The notes under the pieces were generated by a model, which saw only the letters and a program-made list of their open reading frames with translations, was not told where the DNA came from and did no database searches. Of a stretch of DNA of 64,000 nucleotides, positions 1 through 9,573 are shown piece after piece. Source of the DNA: Elmis aenea (lineage: Eukaryota > Arthropoda > Insecta > Coleoptera > Elmidae); the NCBI GenBank assembly GCA_947652605.1, contig CANTFG010000217.1:1-64000 (forward strand), given 5' to 3'. How positions within the stretch are numbered: position 1 is the first letter of the stretch; every line of letters begins with the position of its first letter. The position numbers were made by a program, and so were the translations under genes.

Positions 1-2356
1 ATCACAGGAACAGTTTATCCATCGCCTCTTTACATGAATACAATTGTTTTGCATATGTCTTTCAAAGAGCTGGTTTTAATTTTTAATAATGTCTTAAAAA
101 TACCGTGCTTTAGTTAATACATATGTTCCTTAAGCGACTATTTCTAAACAATTTTAATTATTGATTTGTATATCACAGGAACAGTTTATCCATCGCCTCT
201 TTACATGAATACAATTGTTTTGCATATGTCTTTCAATGAGCTGGTTTTAATTTTTAATAATTTCCTAAAAATACCGTGCTTTAGTTAATACATATGTTCC
301 TTGAGCGACTATTTCTAAACAATTTTAATTATTGATTTGTATATGACAGGAACAGTTTATCCATCGCCTTTTTACATGAATACAATTGTTTTGCATATGT
401 CTTTCAATGAGCTGGTTTTAATTTTTAATAATTTCCTAAAAATACCGTGCTTTAGTTAATACATATGTTCCTTGAGCGACTATTTCGAAACAATTTTAAT
501 TATTGATTTGTATATCACAGGAACAGTTTATCCATCGCCTCTTTACATGAATACAATTGTTTTGCATATATCTTTCAATGAGCTGGTTTTAATTTTTAAT
601 AATTTCCTAAAAATACCGTGCTTTAGTTAATACATATGTTCCTTGAGCGACTATTTCGAAACAATTTTAATTATTGATTTGTATATCACAGAAACAGTTT
701 ATCCATCGTCTCTTTACATGAATACAATTGTATTGCATATGTCTTTCAATGAGCTGGTTTTAATTTTTAATAATTTCCTAAAAATACCGTGCTTTAGTTA
801 ATACATATGTTCCTTGAGCGACTATTTCGAAACAATTTTAATTATTGATTTGTATATCACAGGACAAGTTTATCCTTCGCATCTTTACATGAATACAATT
901 GTTTTGCATATGTCTTTCAATGAGCTGGTTTTAATTTTTAATAATTTCCTAAAAATACCGTGCTTTAGTTAATACATATGTTCCTTGAGCGACTATTTTG
1001 AAACAATTTTAATTATTGATTTGTATATCACAGGAACAGTTTATCCATCGCCTCTTTATATGAATACAATTGTTTTGCATATGTCTTTCAATGAGCTGGT
1101 TTTAATTTTTAATAATTTCCTAAAAATACCGTGCTTTAGTTAATACATATGTTCCTTGAGCGACTATTTCTAAACAATTTTAATTATTGATTGGTATATC
1201 ACAGGAACAGTTTATACATCGCCTCTTTACATGAATACAATTGTTTTGCATATATCTTTCAATGAGCTGGTTTTAATTTTTAATAATTTCCTAAAAATAC
1301 CGTGCTTTAGTTAATACATATGTTCCTTGAGCGACTATTTCGAAACAATTTTAATTATTGATTTGTATATCACAGAAACAGTTTATCCATCGCCTCTTTA
1401 CATGAATACAATTGTTTTGCATATGTCTTTCAATGAGCTGGTTTTAATTTTTAATGATTTCCTAAAAATACCGTGCTTTAGTTAATACATATGTTCCTTG
1501 AGCGACTATTTTTAAACAATTTTAATTATTGATTTGTATATCACAGAAACAGTTTATCCATCGCCTCTTTACATGAATACAATTGTTTTGCATATGTCTT
1601 TCAATGAGCTGGTTTTAATTTTTAATAATTTCTTAAAAATACCGTGCTTTAGTTAATACATATGTTTCTTGAGCGACTATTTCTAAACAATTTTAATTAT
1701 TGATTTGTATATCACAGGAACAGTTTATCCATCGCCTCTTTACATGAATACAATTGTTTTGCATATGTCTTTCAATGAGCTGGTTTTAATTTTTAATAAT
1801 TTCCTAAAAATACCGTGCTTTAGTTAATACATATGTTCCTTAAGCGACTATTTCGAAACAATTTTAATTATAGATTTGTATATCACAGGAACAGTTTATC
1901 CATCGCCTCTTTACATGAATACAATTGTTTTGCATATGTCTTTCAATGAGCTGGTTTTAATTTTTAATAATTTTCTAAAAATACCGTGCTTTAGTTAATA
2001 CATATGTTCCTTGAGCGACTATTTCGAAACAATTTTAATTATTGATTTGTATATTACAGGAACAGTTTATCTATCGCCTCTTTACATGTATACAATTGTT
2101 TTGCATATGTCTTTCAAAGAGCTGGTTTTAATTTTTAATAATTTCCTAAAAATACCGTGCTTTAGTTAATACATATGTTCCTTGAGCGACTATTTCGAAA
2201 CAATTTTAATTATTGATTTGTATATCACAGGAACAGTTTATCCATCGCCTCTTTACATGAATACAATTGTTTTGCATATGTCTTTCAATGAGCTGGTTTT
2301 AATTTTTAATAATTTCCTAAAAATACCGTGCTTTAGTTAATACATATGTTCCTTAA
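1..2356. repeat. 171-bp satellite array, segment 1
   Basis: Head-to-tail 171-bp units; I set unit position 1 at the ATCAC that begins at base 1 (next units at 172, 343, 514 and so on). Units differ by a few substitutions and share the block CATCGCCTCTTTACATGAAT and a TTAGTTAATACATATGTTCC-like tail. GC is about 28% by hand count of one unit. Variant order here matches 5726 onward, so this is the first part of a 26-mer higher-order repeat. The segment ends at the TTAA target duplication (2353-2356) of the piggyBac insertion. No gene is seen. Confidence 0.97.
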
Positions 2357-2375
2357 CCCTAGTCTGCATTCATGG

Positions 2376-2712
2376 TATAAGTTACGTAGCAGCACTGCTT
2401 GGGCCTCTGCGGCCCACGCTGAAAATAATGCTTTGGCTCTGTAAATAAAATTGCTATATAATGTTTATTGAAAGTAATAAATGAATGTAGGGTACATTAC
2501 ATATATTTAAAACATATTTGTAAATTTAAAATTATAACAATAAATCAGTAAGGTATTTATAAAATAAATTAGCGATGTTAATATTAAACAAAACGACTTA
2601 TTTGCGACACAATTAATTTAGATATTTATAAAATAAAATGGTGATGCCAGTAATAAACTAAACGAAATATTTATTTATAAAGTCATGATAAACAATTTAT
2701 TCTTATATACGA
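2376..2712. other. 3' non-coding part of piggyBac element with a 69-bp imperfect tandem duplication
   Basis: AT-rich and without a gene. A block beginning TATTTATAAAATAAA at 2554 is repeated at 2623, an offset of 69 bp, with the similarity continuing as (A/G)GCGATG..., TAATAAA... and ending ATTT. On the element's coding strand this lies downstream of the transposase remnant, so it corresponds to 3' untranslated and terminal sequence. Confidence 0.6.
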
Positions 2713-3012
2713 TTATTGTACACAATTATGGCACACTATTTTCGAATGTTCTTTGCAAACATTTTTTTTACACAATTCGCAAATTTGAAATATTTTTCTT
2801 CTTTTTTCACAAAGATAACAAGCTGATCGTTTTACTTTTGTAGGTGGCTCAAAAGACGTGCTAGGTGCATCATATACGTTTTGAAATTCTTTTATGTCTC
2901 TTTTTAAATTTTTGTTACGAACCGATTCTGCTCTTCTTATCATATGAGTTTTGACTAGATTTGTTGCCAATTCTTCTAAAAATATCTGTCTTTTATCACG
3001 TTTTGTTTTCAT
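2713..3012 (-). pseudogene. piggyBac transposase, C-terminal cysteine-rich domain fragment
   Basis: This 99-codon frame holds the end of a piggyBac transposase. The first 35 residues (FLEELATNLVKTHMIRR) match the family's linker after the catalytic domain. Residues 65-97 form a cysteine-rich zinc-binding domain: C65, C68, C78, C81, C86, H89, C94 and C97. In this family that domain binds DNA or chromatin near the element ends. It overlaps the catalytic fragment (2996-3436) by 17 bp in a different frame, so the ATG at 3012 is probably just a Met codon downstream of a frameshift rather than a real start. No independent promoter is visible. Confidence 0.85.
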
Positions 3013-3436
3013 TCCATTTCGGATATAATTTGGTATATACCAGAAACGCAGCTATTCCACACACGTCCACTGTATTTGCAAAAAAAGCTAAAGGCCATCT
3101 ATTGGTTTTTCTTTTGCAGGAATAATTAGCAGCCATTTTATCCATAACATCGGTACCACCTTTAGTTGTGTTATAGAATAATATAATTTCAGGTTTGTGT
3201 TGATTGTCAACTGAAATTTCTTTACTATGATGCATGCTTGACAATAAAATGACTGCTTTTCCAGTTTTTGGTACGTATGATACTAAAGTAAGGCTTTTGG
3301 TAAATCCAAATATTGAGGAAAGTTCTTCTCTTGAACGGTTTGGCAAAAACGTTTTAGGTATATATTGTTCACACGTTAGATCTAAGCATGACATCATGCA
3401 TTGATAAGGTGGGCCGCAGCGGCACCATGAAGGCAT
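2996..3436 (-). pseudogene. piggyBac transposase, catalytic-domain C-terminal fragment
   Basis: This 146-codon frame matches the last third of the piggyBac DDE domain (DDE_Tnp_1_7 type). Residues 36-72 (REELSSIFGF, LVSYVPKTGKAV, LLSSMHH) and 81-131 (KPEIILFYN, TKGGTDVMDK, RKTNRWPLAFF) are recognisable. D96 in GGTDVMDK corresponds to the third catalytic aspartate and W114 to the conserved tryptophan that follows. The N-terminal region and the first two catalytic aspartates are missing, so it is inactive. Residues 1-20 look unlike the family: their DNA overlaps a copy of the element's own terminal sequence (3409-3441), which suggests a rearrangement joint. A frameshift near 2996-3012 separates it from the cysteine-rich tail. 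Confidence 0.85.
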
Positions 3437-3441
3437 CTAGC
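3409..3441. repeat. Internal copy of the piggyBac right-end sequence
   Basis: GTGGGCCGCAGCGGCACC followed by ATGAAGGCATCTAG closely repeats the element's right end at 3597-3629 (GTGGGCCGCGGCGGCCCC, ATGAATGCAGACTAG) in the same orientation, with only a few mismatches. It lies at the very 5' edge of the surviving transposase frame. It may be a subterminal repeat, or the scar of a deletion or nested end (inference). Confidence 0.7.
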
Positions 3442-3596
3442 GTGCAGAATTATTCAAATATTTTTTATAATTGATTTATACGAGCAATACATTTTCTTGT
3501 CACAAAATCTCAATAAGAATGATGAGAAGAAGGATTACTTAAAATATGAATATATGAAATTAAACTATAGAGTCGTTATTAACAATTAAAATCGAA
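3442..3596. other. AT-rich piggyBac right-end spacer
   Basis: This short non-coding spacer lies between the internal end copy and the true right end. I see no reading frame or promoter motif that I would defend. Confidence 0.4.
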
Positions 3597-3631
3597 GTGG
3601 GCCGCGGCGGCCCCATGAATGCAGACTAGGG

Positions 3632-6600
3632 TTAAGCGACTATTTCGAAACAATTTCAATTCTTGATTTGTATATCACAGAAACAGTTTATCCATCGCCT
3701 CTTTACATGAATACAATTGTTTTGCATATGTCTTTCAATGAGCTGGTTTTAATTTTTAATAATTTCCTAAAAATACCGTGTTTTAGTTAATACATATGTT
3801 CCTTGAGCGACTATTTCTAAACAATTTTAATTATTGATTTGTATATCACAGGAACAGTTTATCCATCGCTTCTTTACATGAATACAATTGTTTTGCATAT
3901 GTCTTTCAATGAGCTGGTTTTAATTTTTAATAATTTCCTAAAAATACCGTGCTTTAGTTAATACATATATTCCTTGAGCGACTATTTCTGAACAATTTTA
4001 ATTATTGATTTGTATATCACAGGAACAGTTTATCCATCGCCTCTTTACATGAATACAATTGTTTTGCATATGTCTTTCAAAGAGCTGGTTTTAATTTTTA
4101 ATAATTTCCTAAAAATACCGTGCTTTAGTTAATACATATGTTCCTTAAGCGACTATTTCGAAACAATTTCAATTATTGATTTGTATATCACTGGAACAGT
4201 TTATCCATCGCCTCTTTACATGAATACAATTGTTTTGCATATGTCTTTCAATGAGCTGGTTTTAATTTTTAATGATTTCCAAAAAATACCGTGCTTTAGT
4301 TCATACATATGTTCCTTGAGCGACTATTTCGAAACAATTTTAATTATTGATTTGTATATCACAGAAACAGTTTATCCATCGCCTCTTTACATGAATACAA
4401 TTGTTTTGCATATGTCTTTCAATGAGCTGGTTTTAATTTTTAATAATTTCCTAAAAATACCGTGCTTTAGTTAATACATATGTTCCTTGAGCGACTATTT
4501 CTAAACAATTTTAATTATTGATTTGTATATATCAGGAACAGTTTATCCATCGCCTCTTTACATGAATACAATTGTTTTGCATATGTCTTTCAATGAGCTG
4601 GTTTTAATTTTTAATAATTTCCTAAAAATACAGTGCTTTAGTTAATACATATGTTCCTTGAGCGACTATTTCTAAACAATTTTAATTATTGATTTGTATA
4701 TGACAGGAACAGTTTATCCATCGCCTTTTTACATGAATACAATGGTTTTGCATATGTCTTTCAATGAGCTGGTTTTAATTTTTAATAATGTCTTAAAAAT
4801 ACCGTGCTTTAGTTAATACATATGTTCCTTGAGCGACTATTTCTAAACAATTTTAATTATTGATTTGTATATCACAGGAACAGTTTATCCATCGCCTCTT
4901 TACATGAATACAATTGTTTTGCATATGTCTTTCAAAGAGCTGGTTTTAATTTTTAATAATGTCTTAAAAATACCGTGCTTTAGTTAATACATATGTTCCT
5001 TAAGCGACTATTTCGAAACAATTTCAATTATTGATTTGTATATCACTGGAACAGTTTATCCATCGCCTCTTTACATGAATACAATTGTTTTGCATATGTC
5101 TTTCAATGAGCTGGTTTTAATTTTTAATAATTTCCTAAAAATACCGTGCTTTAGTTAATACATATGTTCCTTGAGCGACTATTTCGAAACAATTTTAATT
5201 ATTGATTTGTATATCACAGAAACAGTTTATCCATCGCCTGTTTACATGAATACAATTGTTTTGCATATATCTTTCAATGAGCTGGTTTTAATTTTTAATA
5301 ATTTCCTAAAAATACCGTGCTTTAGTTAATACATATGTTCCTTGAGCGACTATTTTGAAACAATTTTAATTATTGATTTGTATATCACAGGAACAGTTTA
5401 TCCATCGCCTCTTTATATGAATACAATTGTTTTGCATATGTCTTTCAATGAGCTGGTTTTAATTTTTAATAATTTCCTAAAAATACCGTGCTTTAGTTAA
5501 TACATATGTTCCTTGAGCGACTATTTCTAAACAATTTTAATTATTGATTGGTATATCACAGGAACAGTTTATACATCGCCTCTTTACATGAATACAATTG
5601 TTTTGCATATATCTTTCAATGAGCTGGTTTTAATTTTTAATAATTTCCTAAAAATACCGTGCTTTAGTTAATACATATGTTCCTTGAGCGACTATTTCTA
5701 AACAATTTTAATTATTGATTTGTATATCACAGGAACAGTTTATCCATCGCCTCTTTACATGAATACAATTGTTTTGCATATGTCTTTCAAAGAGCTGGTT
5801 TTAATTTTTAATAATGTCTTAAAAATACCGTGCTTTAGTTAATACATATGTTCCTTAAGCGACTATTTCTAAACAATTTTAATTATTGATTTGTATATCG
5901 CAGGAACAGTTTATCCATCGCCTCTTTACATGAATACAATTGTTTTGCATATGTCTTTCAATGAGCTGGTTTTAATTTTTAATAATTTCCTAAAAATACC
6001 GTGCTTTAGTTAATACATATGTTCCTTGAGCGACTATTTCTAAACAATTTTAATTATTGATTTGTATATGACAGGAACAGTTTATCCATCGCCTTTTTAC
6101 ATGAATACAATTGTTTTGCATATGTCTTTCAATGAGCTGGTTTTAATTTTTAATAATTTCCTAAAAATACCGTGCTTTAGTTAATACATATGTTCCTTGA
6201 GCGACTATTTCGAAACAATTTTAATTATTGATTTGTATATCACAGGAACAGTTTATCCATCGCCTCTTTACATGAATACAATTGTTTTGCATATATCTTT
6301 CAATGAGCTGGTTTTAATTTTTAATAATTTCCTAAAAATACCGTGCTTTAGTTAATACATATGTTCCTTGAGCGACTATTTCGAAACAATTTTAATTATT
6401 GATTTGTATATCACAGAAACAGTTTATCCATCGTCTCTTTACATGAATACAATTGTATTGCATATGTCTTTCAATGAGCTGGTTTTAATTTTTAATAATT
6501 TCCTAAAAATACCGTGCTTTAGTTAATACATATGTTCCTTGAGCGACTATTTCGAAACAATTTTAATTATTGATTTGTATATCACAGGACAAGTTTATCC

Positions 6601-6868
6601 TTCGCATCTTTACATGAATACAATTGTTTTGCATATGTCTTTCAATGAGCTGGTTTTAATTTTTAATAATTTCCTAAAAATACCGTGCTTTAGTTAATAC
6701 ATATGTTCCTTGAGCGACTATTTTGAAACAATTTTAATTATTGATTTGTATATCACAGGAACAGTTTATCCATCGCCTCTTTATATGAATACAATTGTTT
6801 TGCATATGTCTTTCAATGAGCTGGTTTTAATTTTTAATAATTTCCTAAAAATACCGTGCTTTAGTTAA
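3632..6868. repeat. 171-bp satellite array, segment 2
   Basis: Satellite resumes in phase after the piggyBac target duplication and runs to the TTAA (6865-6868) of the next insertion. It completes HOR copy 1 and begins copy 2 at 5726. One unit (about 4187-4357) carries TTCATAC in place of TTAATAC and TTTCCAAAAAA in place of TTTCCTAAAAA. This removes the in-frame stop and creates a 97-codon open stretch at 4181-4474 that I do not consider a gene. Confidence 0.96.
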
Positions 6869-6883
6869 CACATTTTGTGCGGG

Positions 6884-7044
6884 TAGCGCGCAAAAGTAAC
6901 TGGCAGGTATAGCGGGCCAAAAAAATTAGGTGGCGAATTTTTTTATTTAAATTTTTGTAACTAATACATGTTTTTCATTAAAATTGGAAAGCCTGTTCCG
7001 TACTACAATGTCGACTGTAAAAGATATAAAGGTCTGTTCCAGCA
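6884..7044. other. Left non-coding part of the 2705-bp element
   Basis: Sequence between the left end and the hairpin. It is AT-rich, with GCCTGTTCC (about 6992) and GTCTGTTCC (about 7032) as short direct repeats. No gene is recognised. Confidence 0.4.
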
Positions 7045-7177
7045 GGGCCATATACGATCCATCGAACGGTCAGGAGCATGCGTAGTATCGATATAGCGTG
7101 CCATGAGAGCCTATAATTATTGTCCGCTATATCGATGCTACGCATGCCCCTGACAGTTCGTTGGGCGTACATGGCCC
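7045..7177. repeat. Long imperfect inverted repeat (hairpin or fold-back element)
   Basis: The left arm 7045-7098 (GGGCCATATACG ... CGATATAGCG) pairs with the right arm 7125-7177 (CGCTATATCG ... GTACATGGCCC). Arms of about 53 bp are roughly 85% complementary and flank a 26-bp loop. GCA occurs directly on both sides (7042-7044, 7178-7180) and may be a 3-bp target duplication. The form suits a small fold-back or MITE-type element nested in the host element. An apparent 64-codon minus-strand frame over it is a by-product of the palindrome. Confidence 0.75.
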
Positions 7178-7538
7178 GCAGTGGCGTAGCTAGAGTTTGT
7201 GCCGCCCGGGGCGGTCCCTGAATTTGCCGCCCCTCTAAACAGAGGTTGCTAACTGTTTATTTTTTTAAAAGCCAGCGAAGATCGACACAAAAAAGTGGAG
7301 GGGGGTTAAAATGCGCTGCAGGCGATTTTTTTTAAATGTAGATGTTCAAACGTGTTTCAATTCAAAGTTAGATAATGTAGAGTACTTTACCATCATCCAA
7401 AATTACAGTTTTACGGCAGAACTTTTCTTATTTCTATTTTTTAATCAGATCGTCCCCTACCCCCACGAAATTATTTTTAATCGGAGTTAAAACTTTCACT
7501 GATAGTTTCCATATAGGTAAAGGAACACATACATAATA
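7178..7538. other. Non-coding stretch starting with a CAGTGGCGTAGC-type motif
   Basis: It begins CAGTGGCGTAGCTAG followed by a GC-rich near-palindrome (CCGCCCGGGGCGG, about 7202-7215). Such CAGTGGCG starts resemble the ends of some hAT-type elements, but I see no matching inverted end, so this is only a suggestion. The remainder to the mariner end is AT-rich with no gene. Confidence 0.3.
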
Positions 7539-8430
7539 CAGGGTTTGTCCCAAAAGTAGTCGGACTAATTCGATAACAAAAAATGTATTTCCAATATTCG
7601 TACAGCGACTTAATATTCTTCACCCTTGTGCATCAACACACTGCCTCCAGCGGTTCTGCCACTCTTGGTAGGCCTTCTGGAACGCGGCGACTAGAGTGCT
7701 GTTTAGTTCCTTCGTCACGGCCTGTTGTACTGCCTGGACCGTGCCGTGGCGATGTCCTTTCAGCGCCGACTTGAGGTGGGGGAAGAGGAAGAAGTCTGGG
7801 AGAGCGACAACTGGGCTGGCTGGGGCAGCGTTACCACGTTTTGTTGAGCCAGGTACTCTTCCACGACGAGCGCGATGTGGCTCGGCGCATTGTCGTGGTG
7901 AAGCTTCTAGGAATTGGCAATGGCTGGGCGGATGCGGACGATTCGTTTTCTGTCGCTCAAGGACTCCCACGTAGAAAATCAATTTCACTGTCTGTCCAGC
8001 TTGCACAAACTGCCTGTGAATCACCCCCTTCGAGTCAAATCGAGTCAAAAAAGACAATCAACATGGATTACATCTTTCTTGCTCATGCGAGCTTTCTTGG
8101 GGCGAGGCAAGGCGCTGGTGTCCCATTCTGAGCTTTGGCGCTTTGTGTCCGCGTCGTACTCGATCACCCACGGTTCGTCGGCAGTGACAACATTGTCTAA
8201 GAAATCTGGTCCATCACGCACACGATCGAGAAGTTCTTGACAAATCGTCACTCGGTTTGCTTTTTGATCGTCCGTCAAAACCCTCGGCACCAATATTGCA
8301 CACACTAACTTTCCTCATTGCCAAATTTTCAGTTACATTTCGATGTAGGACGTCCTGAGCGTTCATCGTATTCAACAAGCTCTATTCCTTCTCGAAACAA
8401 ATTGTGCCACTCAAAAACTATGAATAGTTT
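7539..8430 (-). pseudogene. mariner transposase remnant 1 (minus strand)
   Basis: This decayed Tc1/mariner element has its 3' end at a TA (7537-7538) followed by CAGGGTTTGTCCCAAAAG. Reading leftward on the minus strand, its pieces occur in family order. A helix-turn-helix piece with WHNLFREG and ERSGRPTS lies at about 8330-8415. At 8045-8305 come PRVLTDDQKANRV, TADEPWV (first catalytic Asp) and PRPKKARMSKK. At 7620-8057 come DSKGVIHRQFV, GQTV, DFFLFPHLKSALKG and W..RWRQCV. The second catalytic motif, LHHDNAPSH, is visible near 7890-7910 in another frame. Where YSPDLAP is expected the sequence reads SPVVALP, so the third catalytic Asp is lost. There are several frameshifts, and the 5' end with its inverted repeat is missing. 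Confidence 0.88.
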
Positions 8431-8433
8431 ACA

Positions 8434-9118
8434 CGATTCAAAAGTGGTCGTAAGTCAGTTCAAGACGATCCTCGACCAGAAAGGCCTTTGACGTCAACTG
8501 ATGACACTCAGAAAATCAATGATCGATTTTGATGGCGTTGTGCATTTTGAATTTCTGTCCCAATGGCAAACAACACTACGAAGGGGTGTTGAAAAAGTTG
8601 TAAGAAAAAAATTGCAAGAAGAGACCAGCGTTGTGGCGCGACAAAACGTTACGGCTACAAGACAGACTATCTCCAACTCTTGAATAAGTTGTTTCATTTA
8701 TTTGCTGAGTAAGTAAGTCTACGAGGTTGGCATTACGGAAGAGTACGCAATGCCGTAATGCGCAACCTCATAACAATTCGAACCACACAACGTCATTCAT
8801 CATCCATCATCGCTAATAAGTGTTGTTCACCAAGGGACTTTCCCCGACTCGGCGCCTCCACTGTGGCACCCGTCACCTCCGCCATTCGTCTTTTTCCCTC
8901 TGTGACACCACCACGACAACGCGCCTGCCCACTCAACCTTGACAATTTGCGAGTTTTGTTCAAAAAAATCAAATGACTGTCCTCCCCCAGCCTCCCTACT
9001 CACGTGACCTGGCCCTGTGTGACGTATTTTATTCCCCAAATTTAAAATGGTGCTCAAACGACGTCGTTTTGGCACAATTGACAAAGAGTTCGGTTATTTT
9101 TTGAACAGACCTCGTATA
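8434..9118 (+). pseudogene. mariner transposase remnant 2 (plus strand)
   Basis: This second mariner of a different subfamily lies head to head with remnant 1. From 8434 it reads RFKSGRKSVQDDPRPERP and TSTDD (end of the helix-turn-helix domain). It then jumps near 8520 to DFDGVVHFEFLSQWQTT, so about the whole region with the first catalytic Asp is deleted. HHDNAPAHS (second catalytic Asp, 8915-8917) and, after a frameshift, YSRDLALCD (third Asp, 9006-9008) and FPKFKMVLKRRRFGTID follow. The end, GAACAGACCTCG before TATA at about 9116, matches a common mariner terminal repeat. An extra roughly 230 bp, including a hairpin at 8723-8769, separates the two halves. Non-functional. Confidence 0.82.
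8723..8769. repeat. Short hairpin inside mariner remnant 2
   Basis: GAGGTTGGCATTACGG (8723-8738) pairs with CCGTAATGCGCAACCTC (8753-8769), leaving one bulged base and a 14-base loop. It lies where a mariner transposase would normally have only a short linker, so it probably marks a small insertion. Confidence 0.7.
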
Positions 9119-9500
9119 TAGCGCATTTAAATTATCCTCTTCGTGTTTTTATTAAGGTCAACCGTAGCTGACTATAAAATTATTGAATTTCTTATTTAAT
9201 AATGTAGTTAATTAAAAAATACAACAGTTAAATTTTTTTAACCGTTTTTGATTTTAAATCATTAACCAATACATAAACCATATGTATTTAATATATAAGC
9301 AGTTGTTATAATTACACAAATACATTATATTACTAAACAGTAAGAGAAACTTTATAAATCAAAGTCAAAAAGGTTACAGGTAGTTTTTTTCTACTCTATA
9401 GACAATTTAGTTGCGACTGTAACAGTTACCAATATAACGGCAAACGCAGAAATATTTTTTTAGTATGATTCCTGCAGTTTATAAAAATTCTGCATAAAAG
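9119..9500. other. AT-rich non-coding right part of the 2705-bp element
   Basis: It is rich in A and T tracts and contains GTTAATTAAAAAATAC and CCATATGTATTTAATATATAAG. I see no reading frame, repeat family or RNA gene in it. Confidence 0.4.
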
Positions 9501-9563
9501 GTATTAATACGCTTCCCGCCGGAGACCGCCGGTCGCTTGAACGGGTATTAATACGCTTCCCGC
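9501..9563. repeat. Subterminal direct repeat at the right end of the 2705-bp element
   Basis: GTATTAATACGCTTCCCGC occurs at 9501-9519 and again at 9545-9563, the second copy merging into the terminal repeat. Each copy contains the palindrome GTATTAATAC. Between them is a GC-rich inverted stretch (GGAGACCGCCGGTC). Subterminal repeats of this kind are often transposase-binding sites (inference). Confidence 0.8.
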
Positions 9564-9573
9564 ACGAAATGTG

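Larger units (their letters stand above)
2357..3631 (-). mobile_element. Internally deleted piggyBac-family DNA transposon
   Basis: The ends form a perfect 19-bp inverted repeat: CCCTAGTCTGCATTCATGG at the left end and its reverse complement at 3613-3631. CCCTAG-type ends with a TTAA duplication are classic piggyBac. Next to each end lies a GGGCCGC-rich block in inverted orientation (left about 2410-2420, right about 3598-3612). The element is 1275 bp, while autonomous family members are usually over 2 kb with a transposase near 550-600 residues. Only about 240 codons of the C-terminal half remain, on the minus strand and frameshifted. It cannot make an active transposase but keeps both ends, so mobilisation in trans is conceivable (inference). 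Confidence 0.95.
2353..3635. other. TTAA target-site duplication flanking piggyBac element
   Basis: TTAA at 2353-2356 and again at 3632-3635 brackets the 1275-bp element. The uninterrupted satellite reads GTTCCTTAAGCGAC, seen intact in the paralogous unit at about 10782-10795. The insertion therefore used the TTAA at monomer positions 130-133 of a unit carrying the CTTAAGC variant. TTAA duplication is the hallmark of the piggyBac superfamily. Confidence 0.95.
1..5725. repeat. 26-mer higher-order repeat, copy 1 (contains piggyBac insertion)
   Basis: The order of diagnostic monomers from base 1 recurs from 5726. Both copies open with a unit carrying TTCAAAGAGC plus GTCTTAAAA. Both later carry the TATGACAGG unit (343 and 6068), the GTATTGC unit, the ACAAG/TTCGCATC unit (856 and 6581) and the GGTATATC/TATACATCG unit. 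The offset is 5725 bp. Subtracting the 1275-bp element and its 4-bp target duplication leaves 4446 bp, exactly 26 x 171. Confidence 0.85.
6869..9573. mobile_element. 2705-bp TTAA-flanked composite element without its own transposase
   Basis: Inverted ends: CACATTTTGTGCGGG on the left (6869-6883) and the complement of CACATTTCGTGCGGG on the right (9559-9573), with one mismatch in 15. TTAA is duplicated at 6865-6868 and 9574-9577. The TTAA duplication places it with piggyBac-like elements, but the ends do not resemble the other element's CCCTAG ends. I found no piggyBac transposase inside. It carries a long hairpin (7045-7177), a mariner remnant on the minus strand (7539 to about 8430), a second mariner remnant on the plus strand (8434 to about 9118) and non-coding DNA. 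It is best read as a non-autonomous TTAA element that collected other transposons. Confidence 0.85.

Noticed and set aside
1..2356. CRISPR array
   Set aside because: The repeats are contiguous 171-bp units without unique spacers, and the setting is eukaryotic.
7583..8240. Several plus-strand open frames of 60-110 codons
   Set aside because: They are antisense shadows of the GC-richer minus-strand mariner remnant.
8827..9084. 85-codon minus-strand frame
   Set aside because: It is opposite the plus-strand mariner motifs HHDNAPAHS and YSRDLA, which are clearly the real relics.
2357..9573. The two TTAA elements as members of one family
   Set aside because: Their terminal repeats differ completely (CCCTAGTC against CACATTTY), and their interiors share nothing that I could see.
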